A stretch of DNA of 64,000 nt, taken from assembly GCF_000306235.2 (NCBI RefSeq), contig NZ_AKWZ02000001.1, forward strand, positions 186,001-250,000, in the 5' to 3' direction. The position numbers and the translations under genes are program-made. Positions 9,617 through 18,379 of this stretch are shown here, one piece after another (the first letter of the stretch is position 1; each line of letters starts with the position of its first letter). The notes under the pieces are model-generated. The model did no database searches and was not told the origin of the DNA. It was given only the letters and a program-made list of their open reading frames with translations. This DNA comes from Leptospira fainei serovar Hurstbridge str. BUT 6. GTDB lineage: Bacteria > Spirochaetota > Leptospiria > Leptospirales > Leptospiraceae.

Positions 9617-9660
9617 ATAAATTGTTAAATTTTGACAATCTTTTTATATAAACAATTTAT
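9617..9660. promoter_or_regulatory. Inverted repeat upstream of the XRE gene (operator candidate)
   Basis: Perfect 10-bp arms ATAAATTGTT (9617-9626) and AACAATTTAT (9651-9660) are separated by 24 nt; the second arm ends at the base before the ATG. Between them is the near-palindrome TTGTTAAATTTTGACAA. TTGACA at 9590-9595 could serve as a -35 box. The arrangement fits autoregulation by the XRE protein. Confidence 0.55.
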
Positions 9661-10068
9661 ATGTCAAAAACCGCAGGAGAACGAATCAAATTCGTGCGAT
9701 TACACGGCTTGAACAAGGAATTCAACCAAAAAGAGTTTGCAGAATTCGTCGAAATCACGCAGGCAATGCTCAGCTTAATCGAATCACATAAGCAACCTCT
9801 ATCCTATGCGATTGCATTAAAGATCGAAAAAGCAACGGAATATCGAGCCGAATGGCTGATAGACGGCTCCAAGCCGGCAAGACTACTTAGCCGCTCTTAC
9901 GAAATCCGAAATCCGAAGGATCAGGAAGAACTTTTGCGACTAATTTCAAAGACAGATGCTTCCAAATATATTTTACTTTTGCTTTCAAAACTTTCCGACT
10001 CCGATCGCGAGGCTGTCTTTATGCTAATCGAGTCATTAGCGAAAAAAGGCGGGAATCACAAATATTGA
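9661..10068 (+). CDS. XRE/Cro-CI family DNA-binding regulator
   Basis: 135 aa. An HTH covers about residues 6-65: ERIKFVRLHGLNKEFNQKEF, then EFVEITQAMLSLIESHKQPL, typical of XRE regulators with a helix-turn-helix and following helix. The C-terminal 55 residues are helical and may serve oligomerisation. The start ATG 9661 directly follows an inverted repeat, with no Shine-Dalgarno. It lies on the opposite strand between two homologous membrane-protein genes, one transcribed divergently and one convergently. Confidence 0.85.
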   Translation: MSKTAGERIKFVRLHGLNKEFNQKEFAEFVEITQAMLSLIESHKQPLSYAIALKIEKATEYRAEWLIDGSKPARLLSRSYEIRNPKDQEELLRLISKTDASKYILLLLSKLSDSDREAVFMLIESLAKKGGNHKY

Positions 10069-10080
10069 AAAAAACGATTA

Positions 10081-11001
10081 TTATTTTGGACCGATAAAGA
10101 GGTCGGTAACTTTCTTGGCGTATTTCCGAACGAGATTGGAGACGCCTCCTTCCTTACTAAATGTAGCCTCCAAAAGCATTTCGGCCTGCAAAGCGTAGAC
10201 TTCTTCTCTCTGGATATTTTCAAATTGATCGCAGATTTCCTTATATTTAACCGGATTTAACTTATTCAGCAAATATCGGTTAACGGACAGAATCGCGGAA
10301 GAGATTTTAGGATTTCGAAAATCCTGTTTAAAATCCACTAGCGCTATATTAAAAAGTCTGTAATGGGCGATCGGAATCCAGGTTAACCACAAAAAAATAA
10401 GTAATCCGATAACGGATATCGAATTCAAAGATATTCCGAGCAACGGCAAAACTACGGTAAGAACAGTCGATATGAATAGACCGATTGCAATTCCCGCAAA
10501 CATATAAATCGAATGAAGTCGGACAAAATATTCGTCGTCGAAAATATTCCGTATTATTAAAGCTAAAGAGATAAATATCGAACCGTACAAATATCCGCAG
10601 TATAAATAGTAATAAAAGCTACCTTTATAGACCACTTCTCCATTTTCCAGTTTAAATGGGGTTACTTTGCCTTCCCAAGAAAACCAAATAAAAAAAGCCA
10701 ATAGTAACGTATGAACAAGAATAGCGACCCTAGGAGGAGAAGAAAGATCGTTAGGCCGAGTATAATTATGAGTTACATAGGTTACTAGAATCGGAATCGG
10801 CAAGGGAAAAAAAGTAATTAAATCTATTATCGGAATTCGAATCCAGAGCGGAAAATGAATATCACAAAGAAATAGAAATAGGCTCCAAAATGCTAGGCAC
10901 AAAGATAAAAGAGTAAACGCATTAGATAGAGTATTTTTGTTCGAGTACTTATAAAAAATAACTGCTGAAGAAAAAAGCAGGATGAAAGTCAATAGAGCCA
11001 A
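10081..11001 (-). CDS. Seven/eight-TM membrane protein with cytoplasmic tail, paralog 2
   Basis: 306 aa. It starts at TTG 11001 just after a strong GGAGGT box; no in-frame ATG fits, and alignment with the paralog at 8549-9475 supports this start. It has the same layout: about seven membrane segments, the SFYYYLYCGYLYGSIFIS region, FVRLHSIYMFAG, then a cytoplasmic tail with NRYLLNKLNPVKYKEICDQF and EEVYALQAEMLLEATFSKE. Its stop lies 13 nt beyond that of the convergent XRE gene. A sensor or receptor role is a guess. Confidence 0.8.
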   Translation of the reverse strand: MALLTFILLFSSAVIFYKYSNKNTLSNAFTLLSLCLAFWSLFLFLCDIHFPLWIRIPIIDLITFFPLPIPILVTYVTHNYTRPNDLSSPPRVAILVHTLLLAFFIWFSWEGKVTPFKLENGEVVYKGSFYYYLYCGYLYGSIFISLALIIRNIFDDEYFVRLHSIYMFAGIAIGLFISTVLTVVLPLLGISLNSISVIGLLIFLWLTWIPIAHYRLFNIALVDFKQDFRNPKISSAILSVNRYLLNKLNPVKYKEICDQFENIQREEVYALQAEMLLEATFSKEGGVSNLVRKYAKKVTDLFIGPK

Positions 11002-11648
11002 TGCTACCTCCGCATAATCGAATTTTCAAATGAGATTCTTTGTGAAAAAAGGATATTTAATTTTTTTTTCGTATTTTTGTTCGAAATCTTTCTATTCAGC
11101 TTGAAAAGACTCATGAAATTGATAACCACACTTTATAGAGAGCAACATCATCAAGCATTCTAAGCGTTGAATTTTGTGAAGGAGGCTGAAATATACACAT
11201 TCTTAACCAATCCGTTAACCGCCTTACTTTCAAGTTGAATCTAAGCTTTTTAAAATATTTCGCATATTTTTTGCAATGCTATTTTGTTTGGTGGATTTTA
11301 AATTCTAATTGAAGGAGTTTCCTAATTTGCGGATACACGGTAAATCAGACTAAACACATAAGCAGTTATGGATGTCGATTACGGCTGGAGTAACGGAAAC
11401 ATTGTCCGGAAATCGGGGATATAGACGGATTTCAGCAAATTAAATATGAATAGGCTAAAATTCGATTCAATATAGTGAGCGTCACTTAACTGGATCAAAT
11501 TTCCCGGTAAAGCTTATTCCCGCCTATAGACTTTAATGAGCTAACCCTAACGCACAAAACGACCGGAGATATTCGAATCATCCTTCACGAACGCTTCGAA
11601 AATGAACACCGGTGCTTTCGTCTGCGGAGCGTTCTGCGCTATCCTCAA
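11002..11648. other. Intergenic region, nothing recognised
   Basis: 647 nt between the membrane-protein gene and a desaturase gene, both on the minus strand. Both strands were read for remnants; only short open frames without family resemblance were seen. Confidence 0.5.
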
Positions 11649-12434
11649 TTAAACTATGGATCCGGGAAGTACGGTTCTTCCTCGTTCCGACCAAACCGCT
11701 CTTTGAATTCTTACTATTTTAAGAAAATGTAAAACTTTTAGTATTTGGAAAGTGAAATCGATCTCGAACCATTTAAAAGCGAAATTAGGAGAATTAGGGT
11801 GAGCATGGTGATTATTCTGATAGAGCTCGCCCAGGATTATAAAATCGATAAACAGAGTATTACGAGAATTGTCAGGATTTTTCGAGTGATTGCGATACCC
11901 ATAAAGATGACCGCACCAATTAACGACGGATCCTTGAATTTTCGCCATAAAAAAATGAATCGGCAGCAGAGCGTAAAGCCAAGGTGCATTTTTAGGAACG
12001 AAATAAATATAGAAAGCCGAATAAGCGAAAACAAATATCAATCGCACCCACAGAGACTCCGCATATTTATCTAGTCCCGGCATTTCCGGATAATTCCCCT
12101 TAAATTCCTTTTCAACGTCGGTTTTATAATTTCGAATATCATCGTACCCGCTTGCAGTTTTTAAAAGCATATCGAAAAAACTCTTGGAAGTAACCGGAGA
12201 ATGAGGGTCTTTCAAAGTATCGCTGAATGCATGATGCCTTCTATGCAAAATCGCATACGTTCTCGGATTTAAAAACGAGGATCCCTGTACAAGGAACGTT
12301 AGAATATAAAAGAATTTTTGCCACAAAGGACTTAGCGTGAACATTTGATGTGCGGAATACCGATGCTGAAAGAAGGACTGAAGAAACGTCGAAAGAAACC
12401 AATGTCCAATAAAGAAACTCAAGATAATCGGCAT
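11649..12434 (-). CDS. Membrane fatty acid desaturase, short form (paralog A)
   Basis: 261 aa from ATG 12434, which has AAAGGAG five bases upstream; the in-frame ATG at 12455 lacks this. All three histidine boxes of acyl desaturases are present: HRYSAH (about residue 27), HRRHH (about 63) and NNHHAH (about 208). It is short for the family but complete in motifs. It would be a di-iron enzyme that introduces a double bond into an acyl chain in the membrane; its substrate and position cannot be read. A paralog lies at 14664-15476. Confidence 0.88.
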   Translation of the reverse strand: MPIILSFFIGHWFLSTFLQSFFQHRYSAHQMFTLSPLWQKFFYILTFLVQGSSFLNPRTYAILHRRHHAFSDTLKDPHSPVTSKSFFDMLLKTASGYDDIRNYKTDVEKEFKGNYPEMPGLDKYAESLWVRLIFVFAYSAFYIYFVPKNAPWLYALLPIHFFMAKIQGSVVNWCGHLYGYRNHSKNPDNSRNTLFIDFIILGELYQNNHHAHPNSPNFAFKWFEIDFTFQILKVLHFLKIVRIQRAVWSERGRTVLPGSIV

Positions 12435-12705
12435 GTGAACTCCTTTCCGATCCATATTCTGAGAATAGAAAACTAAATCTCAACTTATCGGAGTTCAATT
12501 TCCGGAAAGTGTTGCAAAAACGAACGATCATTTCGATTTAAAAAGACTGATTGTAATATATGAAACCTTTTCGGATCGATAAGGTTGATCTACGTAAGTC
12601 TGAGAGTCGCGATTCAAGAAAGTGTTAGAGTCCAAGGCGACTCATTCGTGTAAAAGACTTGCTGCCTGTCCATTTCAACGTTCAATGGATTCTATGGATG
12701 GATCA

Positions 12706-13212
12706 ATGTTATACGAAATCACCGTACCGCAATTTACAAAAATGCTGCAAAACCTAAGTCGAATTTTAGATAAGGCGACTCATTTCGCCGAAACCAAAAA
12801 AATCGACGTCGAAGTGTTGTTAAATTCAAGATTAGCCCCGGATCAGTTCAACCTTATTAGGCAAATTCAAATTGCATGCGATACTGCAAAACTCGCGTCT
12901 GCCCGTTTGACAGGGAAACAAGCGCCTGTTCACGAAGACTTAGAAAAAACTCTTCCCGAATTGAAAACTAGGATCGACGATGTAGTCAAATATTTAGGAA
13001 CCTTTTCCGTCGGAGAATTTAACGAAGCAAATAGCAGAAAAATTTCACAACCTCGCTGGGAAGGAAAGTACTTAACCGGATTGGAATATGCGATTCAACA
13101 CGCCATTCCGAATATGTATTTTCACGTGACGACCGCGTACGATATTTTACGACACAACGGGGTCGAAGTGGGCAAAAAAGATTATTTAGGAGAAATGCCG
13201 TTTAAGAATTAA
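12706..13212 (+). CDS. DUF1993 family protein
   Basis: 168 aa. The start was set at ATG 12706 (MLYEITVPQFTKMLQNLSRI), the usual N-terminus of DUF1993, rather than the open codon at 12622. The body is helical, with WEGKYLTGLEYAIQHAIPNM and the final YDILRHNGVEVGKKDYLG, both typical of the family, which has a DinB-like four-helix fold. Function is unknown. It is transcribed divergently from the desaturase at 12434. Confidence 0.85.
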   Translation: MLYEITVPQFTKMLQNLSRILDKATHFAETKKIDVEVLLNSRLAPDQFNLIRQIQIACDTAKLASARLTGKQAPVHEDLEKTLPELKTRIDDVVKYLGTFSVGEFNEANSRKISQPRWEGKYLTGLEYAIQHAIPNMYFHVTTAYDILRHNGVEVGKKDYLGEMPFKN

Positions 13213-13490
13213 TCCTTCGAACGAAATCTCTCATAAATTGCCCGAAGTTCCTAACCGAGGGCAATAGGTCGAAAAAATTCCCGGCTCAAATCAGTCGAGA
13301 TACGATAGTCGTAACGGACGTCTCGATTCAATATATCTTAATTCCAATAAAATATTACATAAACATATTATAATATATTACTTCTATCCGAGAGACGACA
13401 ATCGGATATCTGCATCGAACCTTACGACTACTATAACTTGACAATAATTCCTTTAATGCCATAATTAATATGCTTATCAGGAGGAAGACA

Positions 13491-13697
13491 ATGAAAATCA
13501 ACGAAGGAATGTTCGACAGATCCGCAAGAACTATAGTTGGATTAGGACTAGTAGCTTGGGGATTTTGGGCGCATAATTCCTTGGGAATTATGGCGGTTAT
13601 TGTCGGTCTGATTCCGCTTCTAACAGGCTTAATCGGCTGGTGTCCGCTCTATCAATTCCTGGGATTCAGCACCGATTCTAAACGGAAGAGCGTTTAG
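13491..13697 (+). CDS. DUF2892 (YgaP-like) membrane protein
   Basis: 68 aa from ATG 13491, preceded by a very strong AGGAGGAAG. The sequence MKINEGMFDRSARTIVGLGL followed by a hydrophobic hairpin and GLIGWCPLYQFLGFST is the DUF2892 signature, including the conserved G-W-C-P-L-Y. It is predicted to be a two-helix inner-membrane protein. Family members occur with rhodanese and sulfur-redox proteins, but no such partner lies here. Confidence 0.9.
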   Translation: MKINEGMFDRSARTIVGLGLVAWGFWAHNSLGIMAVIVGLIPLLTGLIGWCPLYQFLGFSTDSKRKSV

Positions 13698-13829
13698 AGC
13701 TTTAAGTCGAAGCGGATCCTTTGGGCTTGCATTGGAGACCAAGATTTAAACATATTCCTATCCATATCACATTCCGCTTACTTTCGTAAATTGGAAGCGT
13801 GCGAACGAAATAAAACTTGGAATAGGAAC

Positions 13830-13857
13830 GGGCCTGCAAATCAGCAGGTCCTTTTTT
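13830..13857 (+). terminator. Rho-independent terminator
   Basis: An 8-bp stem GGGCCTGC / GCAGGTCC (one G-T pair) with loop AAATCA is followed by six T residues. It lies about 130 nt after the DUF2892 stop codon. Confidence 0.8.
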
Positions 13858-14003
13858 AAGCAAACGGAATACTCCTAAATATTATAAATGCCTTATCGAC
13901 GTTTATGATGCTATTATATCAAATCGATCTCAGAATGGTATTCTTGTTTACTAAATCTCGACTTGATCGACAATCGGTTTGCAATTTACGGCAAGGATCA
14001 ACA

Positions 14004-14564
14004 ATGACTGAAGCGATATACGGCCCCCTATCCGCACTGATCGGCAATTGGCGGGGAGATAAAGGATTAGATATTTCTCCGCTTCCTATCGGCCAAGAAG
14101 TAAATCCTTATTTTGAAACGATTTCATTCGAACCTATCGGTTTAACTACCAACGCAGAATCGCAAATTTTAGCTGGGCTTCACTATCGACAACTCGTGAG
14201 TAGAAAATCGGACGGAAAGGTTTTTCACGACCAAACGGGTTATTGGATGTGGGAAGAAAAATCGCAAAATATTTTTCATACATTCGCGATTCCTCGGGGC
14301 GTTTGCGTGCTCGCAGGCGGACGATTTCAAAAATCGGAGCAGGAAGCAGGCGCAACCCAATTTCATTTATCTGCGAAAGCGGGCGATGCGGATTGGGGAA
14401 TCATACAATCGCCGTTTATGAACGCAACCGCGCAAACGCTTTCGTTCCAAATTACTTTGACTGTACGAGGTGAATTTCTCTCTTATTCTCAATCGACAAT
14501 ACTGAAGATTTACGATAAAACGTTTACCCATACGGATGATAACACGTTACAATTACAAAAATAA
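14004..14564 (+). CDS. Nitrobindin-like / FABP-like beta-barrel protein
   Basis: 186 aa from ATG 14004, preceded by AAGGAT; the longer open frame from 13905 has no support. The PLSALIGNWRGDKGLDISPL start, GYWMWEEKSQNIFHTFAIPR and later strands match the DUF1794/nitrobindin (THAP4-like) ten-stranded barrel, which can bind haem and nitric oxide. The distal haem-ligand His has not been verified here. It is cytosolic, with no signal peptide. Confidence 0.75.
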   Translation: MTEAIYGPLSALIGNWRGDKGLDISPLPIGQEVNPYFETISFEPIGLTTNAESQILAGLHYRQLVSRKSDGKVFHDQTGYWMWEEKSQNIFHTFAIPRGVCVLAGGRFQKSEQEAGATQFHLSAKAGDADWGIIQSPFMNATAQTLSFQITLTVRGEFLSYSQSTILKIYDKTFTHTDDNTLQLQK

Positions 14565-14663
14565 AGGGTATGAAAATCGATGGATGACTTGGTCGTATAT
14601 GATCTGAGAGTCCTATACGATATCGAACATTTCTCAAACGACATGTTAACCCTGCGCTTGCAA

Positions 14664-15476
14664 TCAAACTTTGGCAATATCACTCGGCGGAAAAAGGAGG
14701 GTTCCTGAAACTACCGCCCTGCCGCGCTCAGTCCACACCGCTCTACGTATCCGAATGATTTTGAAAAAGTGCATTAACTTGATGATCTGATAGGTAAGAT
14801 CGAATTCGAACCAACGATAAGCGAAGTTCGGTGAATTAGGATGGGCATGGTGATTGTTTTGATATAGTTCGCCCAAGATAAGGATGTCAATCGGCAACGT
14901 ATTTTTAGAATGATCCGGTTGCTTGGGATGATTTTTGTACCCGTACTTATGGCCGCACCAATTCACGATCGCAGTTTGTATCGGTCCCATAAAATAATGT
15001 ATCGGAAGAAGGATGTATATCCAAAGCATATCGATCGGTACAAGCTTAACATAGATTAAAGTGTAACAACCTCCAAAGAATATTCTGACAGGCCAAGAGT
15101 CCGCGAATCTATCAAACCAAACAATCTCAGGATAGCGACCCCTGAATTTTCGTTCGACTTCTGCGCTTCCACTCGCAATCCCTTTAAAAGCGATGGCCGT
15201 TCTATTCACCATATCGAAAAATCCATTCGATATGACCGGAGAAACCGGGTCCTTTTCAGAGTCACTATACGCGTGATGTATTCTGTGAATTATAGCATAT
15301 GCTCTCGGATTTAAGTAAGAAGATCCTTGACCAATAAACGAAAAAAAGTAGAAAAATCTTTCCCAAACTTTATTCATTTCAAACATTCTATGCGCGGAAT
15401 ACCTATGCAGAAAGAAGGATTGAATAAAGACGGAAAGTAGCCAATGCCCCGCAAAGAAAATCAAAATGAATATCAC
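14664..15476 (-). CDS. Membrane fatty acid desaturase, short form (paralog B)
   Basis: 270 aa, start GTG 15476 with GAGGG upstream. Histidine boxes HRYSAH, HRIHH and NNHHAH match those of the desaturase at 11649-12434, and the two proteins align from end to end, including [20 protein letters not shown] and [20 protein letters not shown]. The longer C-terminus ([16 protein letters not shown]) is unique to this copy. Two paralogs of one enzyme within 3 kb suggest an old local duplication and divergence in regiospecificity or expression. Confidence 0.88.
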   Translation of the reverse strand: MIFILIFFAGHWLLSVFIQSFFLHRYSAHRMFEMNKVWERFFYFFSFIGQGSSYLNPRAYAIIHRIHHAYSDSEKDPVSPVISNGFFDMVNRTAIAFKGIASGSAEVERKFRGRYPEIVWFDRFADSWPVRIFFGGCYTLIYVKLVPIDMLWIYILLPIHYFMGPIQTAIVNWCGHKYGYKNHPKQPDHSKNTLPIDILILGELYQNNHHAHPNSPNFAYRWFEFDLTYQIIKLMHFFKIIRIRRAVWTERGRAVVSGTLLFPPSDIAKV

Positions 15477-15716
15477 AGTTTACCCTCAATTCAATTCCCG
15501 TTTGGAAATCAACGGACTGATCGTTCGATTAAAATAACTCGATTTAGAATAAGTTAAATTAAAAGAGAGGTCAACGCGATTTCGTTCTATCTATTCTTGA
15601 AACTATGATGGAGCCGACTTTAAGCAATAGAAGGTAAAAATAAAGGAACAAAGAAAACTGGACCACCGTACGAAAGATTGCGTTCCTAAACGATTTCATG
15701 AAAAATAATAGTAAAT

Positions 15717-16688
15717 TTATTTCTTAAGTTTATCCAAGATTCTTTTGAAAGGTAAAAAATAAATGGAGAAGAAATTATCGAAATCCTCTTTTTTCGCATC
15801 CTTTAATCCGAAAGTTATTTCTTCCGCCTCATTTCGATCCGGGATATAAAGGGTTCCTAAGAATACGTCCCAGAAAGCGAACGTAACTCCTATATTTTTA
15901 TTCTGAAGTCGTATATCAACACTATGATGAATCTGATGCTGAGCAGGACTTAAAAAAATATAACTAAGCCATTTCGGAAAGTAGACGGCGATATTCGAAT
16001 GTCTTAAATTTGCATAGAGATTGAAAATAAAAATCCCCGCATTCACCCCTAAAAAGGAAATCATCGTAATCTTTTCCGGAAAAACGAACATCGCGATACC
16101 TGTCACGATTCCGGAAAAAAGGGCTCCCAGAGAATTGACTAGAATTGCCTCCACAGGATGAACTCGATAAACCGTTAGCGGGTTTAAAACTTCCGCAGAA
16201 TGATGAAGTCTATGAAATTCCCAAAGAAAAGAGTTCTTGTGAAGAAGCCAATGCGCAAGAAATCTTCCAAAATCATTCATCAGCCAAAATAAAACGGAAT
16301 AAAAACCGATTACCGCAGCCGAATCGAACGGGATTTCATAAAGAACGATCCCGAATAAATTGACCAAGCCTTTATTGACGAAAGCAGAAACAGTCGCGCC
16401 GGATAGTACAAAATAACCGTAGTAGAAACTGAACAAAACGGTGTTAAAAAAATAATATTTGTAATCCAATAGAGCCGATTTATGAAACCAATATTCTTTA
16501 GATAAAATCTTACTCAGATAATTTCCGACACTAAAATCTTTTACGTATATTTTCTGCCATACAATGAAAAGCGCCGTGATAATGACGGAACTCAAAAGAT
16601 ATAACCAATATATTTTTACCGAGGGGAGAAATACGATCCGGATCGGACTTAGTAAAGCAGAGTAGATATTACTGAAATTTAAATCCAT
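15717..16688 (-). CDS. Fatty acid hydroxylase / sterol desaturase family protein
   Basis: 323 aa with about five membrane segments in the first 200 residues. The histidine clusters HWLLH, HRLHH and HQIHH are present in the order seen in the fatty-acid hydroxylase superfamily, and HHSVDIRLQNKNIGVTFAFW, with its conserved N-x-N-x-G, completes the active-site region. These di-iron enzymes hydroxylate or desaturate lipid tails or sterols. Sitting beside two desaturases, it probably modifies membrane acyl or isoprenoid lipids; the exact substrate is unknown. Confidence 0.88.
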   Translation of the reverse strand: MDLNFSNIYSALLSPIRIVFLPSVKIYWLYLLSSVIITALFIVWQKIYVKDFSVGNYLSKILSKEYWFHKSALLDYKYYFFNTVLFSFYYGYFVLSGATVSAFVNKGLVNLFGIVLYEIPFDSAAVIGFYSVLFWLMNDFGRFLAHWLLHKNSFLWEFHRLHHSAEVLNPLTVYRVHPVEAILVNSLGALFSGIVTGIAMFVFPEKITMISFLGVNAGIFIFNLYANLRHSNIAVYFPKWLSYIFLSPAQHQIHHSVDIRLQNKNIGVTFAFWDVFLGTLYIPDRNEAEEITFGLKDAKKEDFDNFFSIYFLPFKRILDKLKK

Positions 16689-16855
16689 AGGATTTCCATT
16701 TCAAAAAACCATTCTATCTTTTCCCAGTCAATTGAATTTGGGCGATAAGAATTGAAGTGCAGTTAATATGAAATATGAATTTTAGAACGATTCCAATGAA
16801 AGAACCGCCGATCTGACTTTACGGAAAATCAGCATTCGGGAAACGATCCTTCTCG

Positions 16856-17890
16856 CTACGCATTTTTTCTGAGCAGTCTTTTTGTCCTAAGCTTCCATTC
16901 CCATAATATAATTTCCTTCTCTATGCCGTTAGACTCTGCCTGCTCTTTCTCCAAAAGAGCAAATACCATACTTGCAATTTCGAGCGAGAATCCCTTCTTG
17001 AGTTCGGCTTCAAACTCGATTTCTCTCATTCCTAATATTAATTCGGCAAGGCGAAATCCTTCGTTCAAATTTAATAGTTTATTGTACCGACTTTTGCTTT
17101 CTTCCTTATTCTCATCGTTTCGAATCATCAGCTCGAGAAACGTTCGGATAAAGGCTATTTCTTCGGGTATCAGCGAAAAATCCAAAAGAAGTTGTTTAAC
17201 TTTCTCGAGCTCATTCTTCTGTAAATGAACCTGAGCTAAGAAAACGGGATTAATGGAATGCAAATTTAAATTGCCCTTCTCGGAAAGGTCCGATGCGCGA
17301 ACCGCTTTGAAATCAACAACGTTCGAGCTCTTTCCGATTTCATCCCCTTCCCGGATCTGATTTTTCGCATGGACGCTCGCAGAAAGCGCGGCCTTACTTC
17401 TGATAATCAACATATTAAGCGAAGGAAATCTTATTTTTTGAGATATCAAATCTTCGCGGGGAAAATTTTCATCCAAAACTAAATGGTGAATTTCAACCCC
17501 TGCCCCTCGAGCTCGTAGTAGGTCTTCACATTTCCGGTAATGAAGAATAATTACGGGAAGAACATCGCACTCGCTGCCGCTTTTAAAAAAAACGGATCGA
17601 ACTTCGCTTCCAGTATTCGCGTGTTGAAACGGAATTATCAATTTTCCGTGATTTACGTTGACGAAACTCAATTCTCCCGTCCGAAAGTGAGATAAATCAA
17701 ATCCGTCCCCAAGAAATGCGATCCTAGGTACGGGCACGATGATAGAATTATTTTTCGAACCTTTCGGGATCTCAGGACCGTTCGCGGTAAATACCACATA
17801 GTTCATTTTGGCAAGCTTGATCTTGACCAAAAATCCTCGAGGTGTTTTTCTCTCCTCATAAATCGAATCTACTGACGGAAAAGCTGACAC
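16856..17890 (-). CDS. Hypothetical protein (344 aa)
   Basis: No recognised family. The start is GTG 17890 with AGGAG six bases upstream. The N-terminal half is beta-rich ([20 protein letters not shown], then [15 protein letters not shown]) and the C-terminal half is helical ([20 protein letters not shown] onward), with a repeat-like helical array that could be TPR-related. There is no signal peptide. Codon use matches the neighbours. Confidence 0.7.
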   Translation of the reverse strand: MSAFPSVDSIYEERKTPRGFLVKIKLAKMNYVVFTANGPEIPKGSKNNSIIVPVPRIAFLGDGFDLSHFRTGELSFVNVNHGKLIIPFQHANTGSEVRSVFFKSGSECDVLPVIILHYRKCEDLLRARGAGVEIHHLVLDENFPREDLISQKIRFPSLNMLIIRSKAALSASVHAKNQIREGDEIGKSSNVVDFKAVRASDLSEKGNLNLHSINPVFLAQVHLQKNELEKVKQLLLDFSLIPEEIAFIRTFLELMIRNDENKEESKSRYNKLLNLNEGFRLAELILGMREIEFEAELKKGFSLEIASMVFALLEKEQAESNGIEKEIILWEWKLRTKRLLRKNA

Positions 17891-18379
17891 GCGGACTCCT
17901 GCAACAATTTCAACCGAAGCTTACGATCGGTATTGATCTAATATCTGACGAAATTGTATTTCGCAACCGAACGACTATTTTATCTTAATGTAAAATAGTA
18001 CAATCCATCTCGAAGCGGAAGAATTGATTTTTTACATATAAAATTGCGTCATTTTCGAAAATGTTGTTTTCCTAACAGAGATCGAATTTCAATTTAATTA
18101 CAGAAAGAACGTGTTACTTGATCGATATTTTTGAGGAAGGAAAACCGAAAGTCCGGAATATACGTCGGTATTAGAAGGAGAAATCCCTGCTAATTTAAAG
18201 AAGGACAAAATCCGTATCAAGAATGGAAACATTCCCTCAAGAGTGAAAGGTTAATCTGTCGAAAAGCCGGACAAAGTATCGTCCATAAAACAAAAGAAAA
18301 TCCAATTGAACTCAATCGCTAAACTCACTCCAAAGATAGCGATGAAAATTCGCAATTGTGGAAATTCCGAGCACAAAAG
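17891..18379. other. Intergenic region, nothing firm
   Basis: 489 nt. Short plus-strand frames near 18130-18260 look coding-like but are broken by stops and match no family known to me. An AACCGAAAGTCC element lies near 18145. No terminator for the minus-strand SpoIIE gene was recognised with confidence. Confidence 0.4.
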
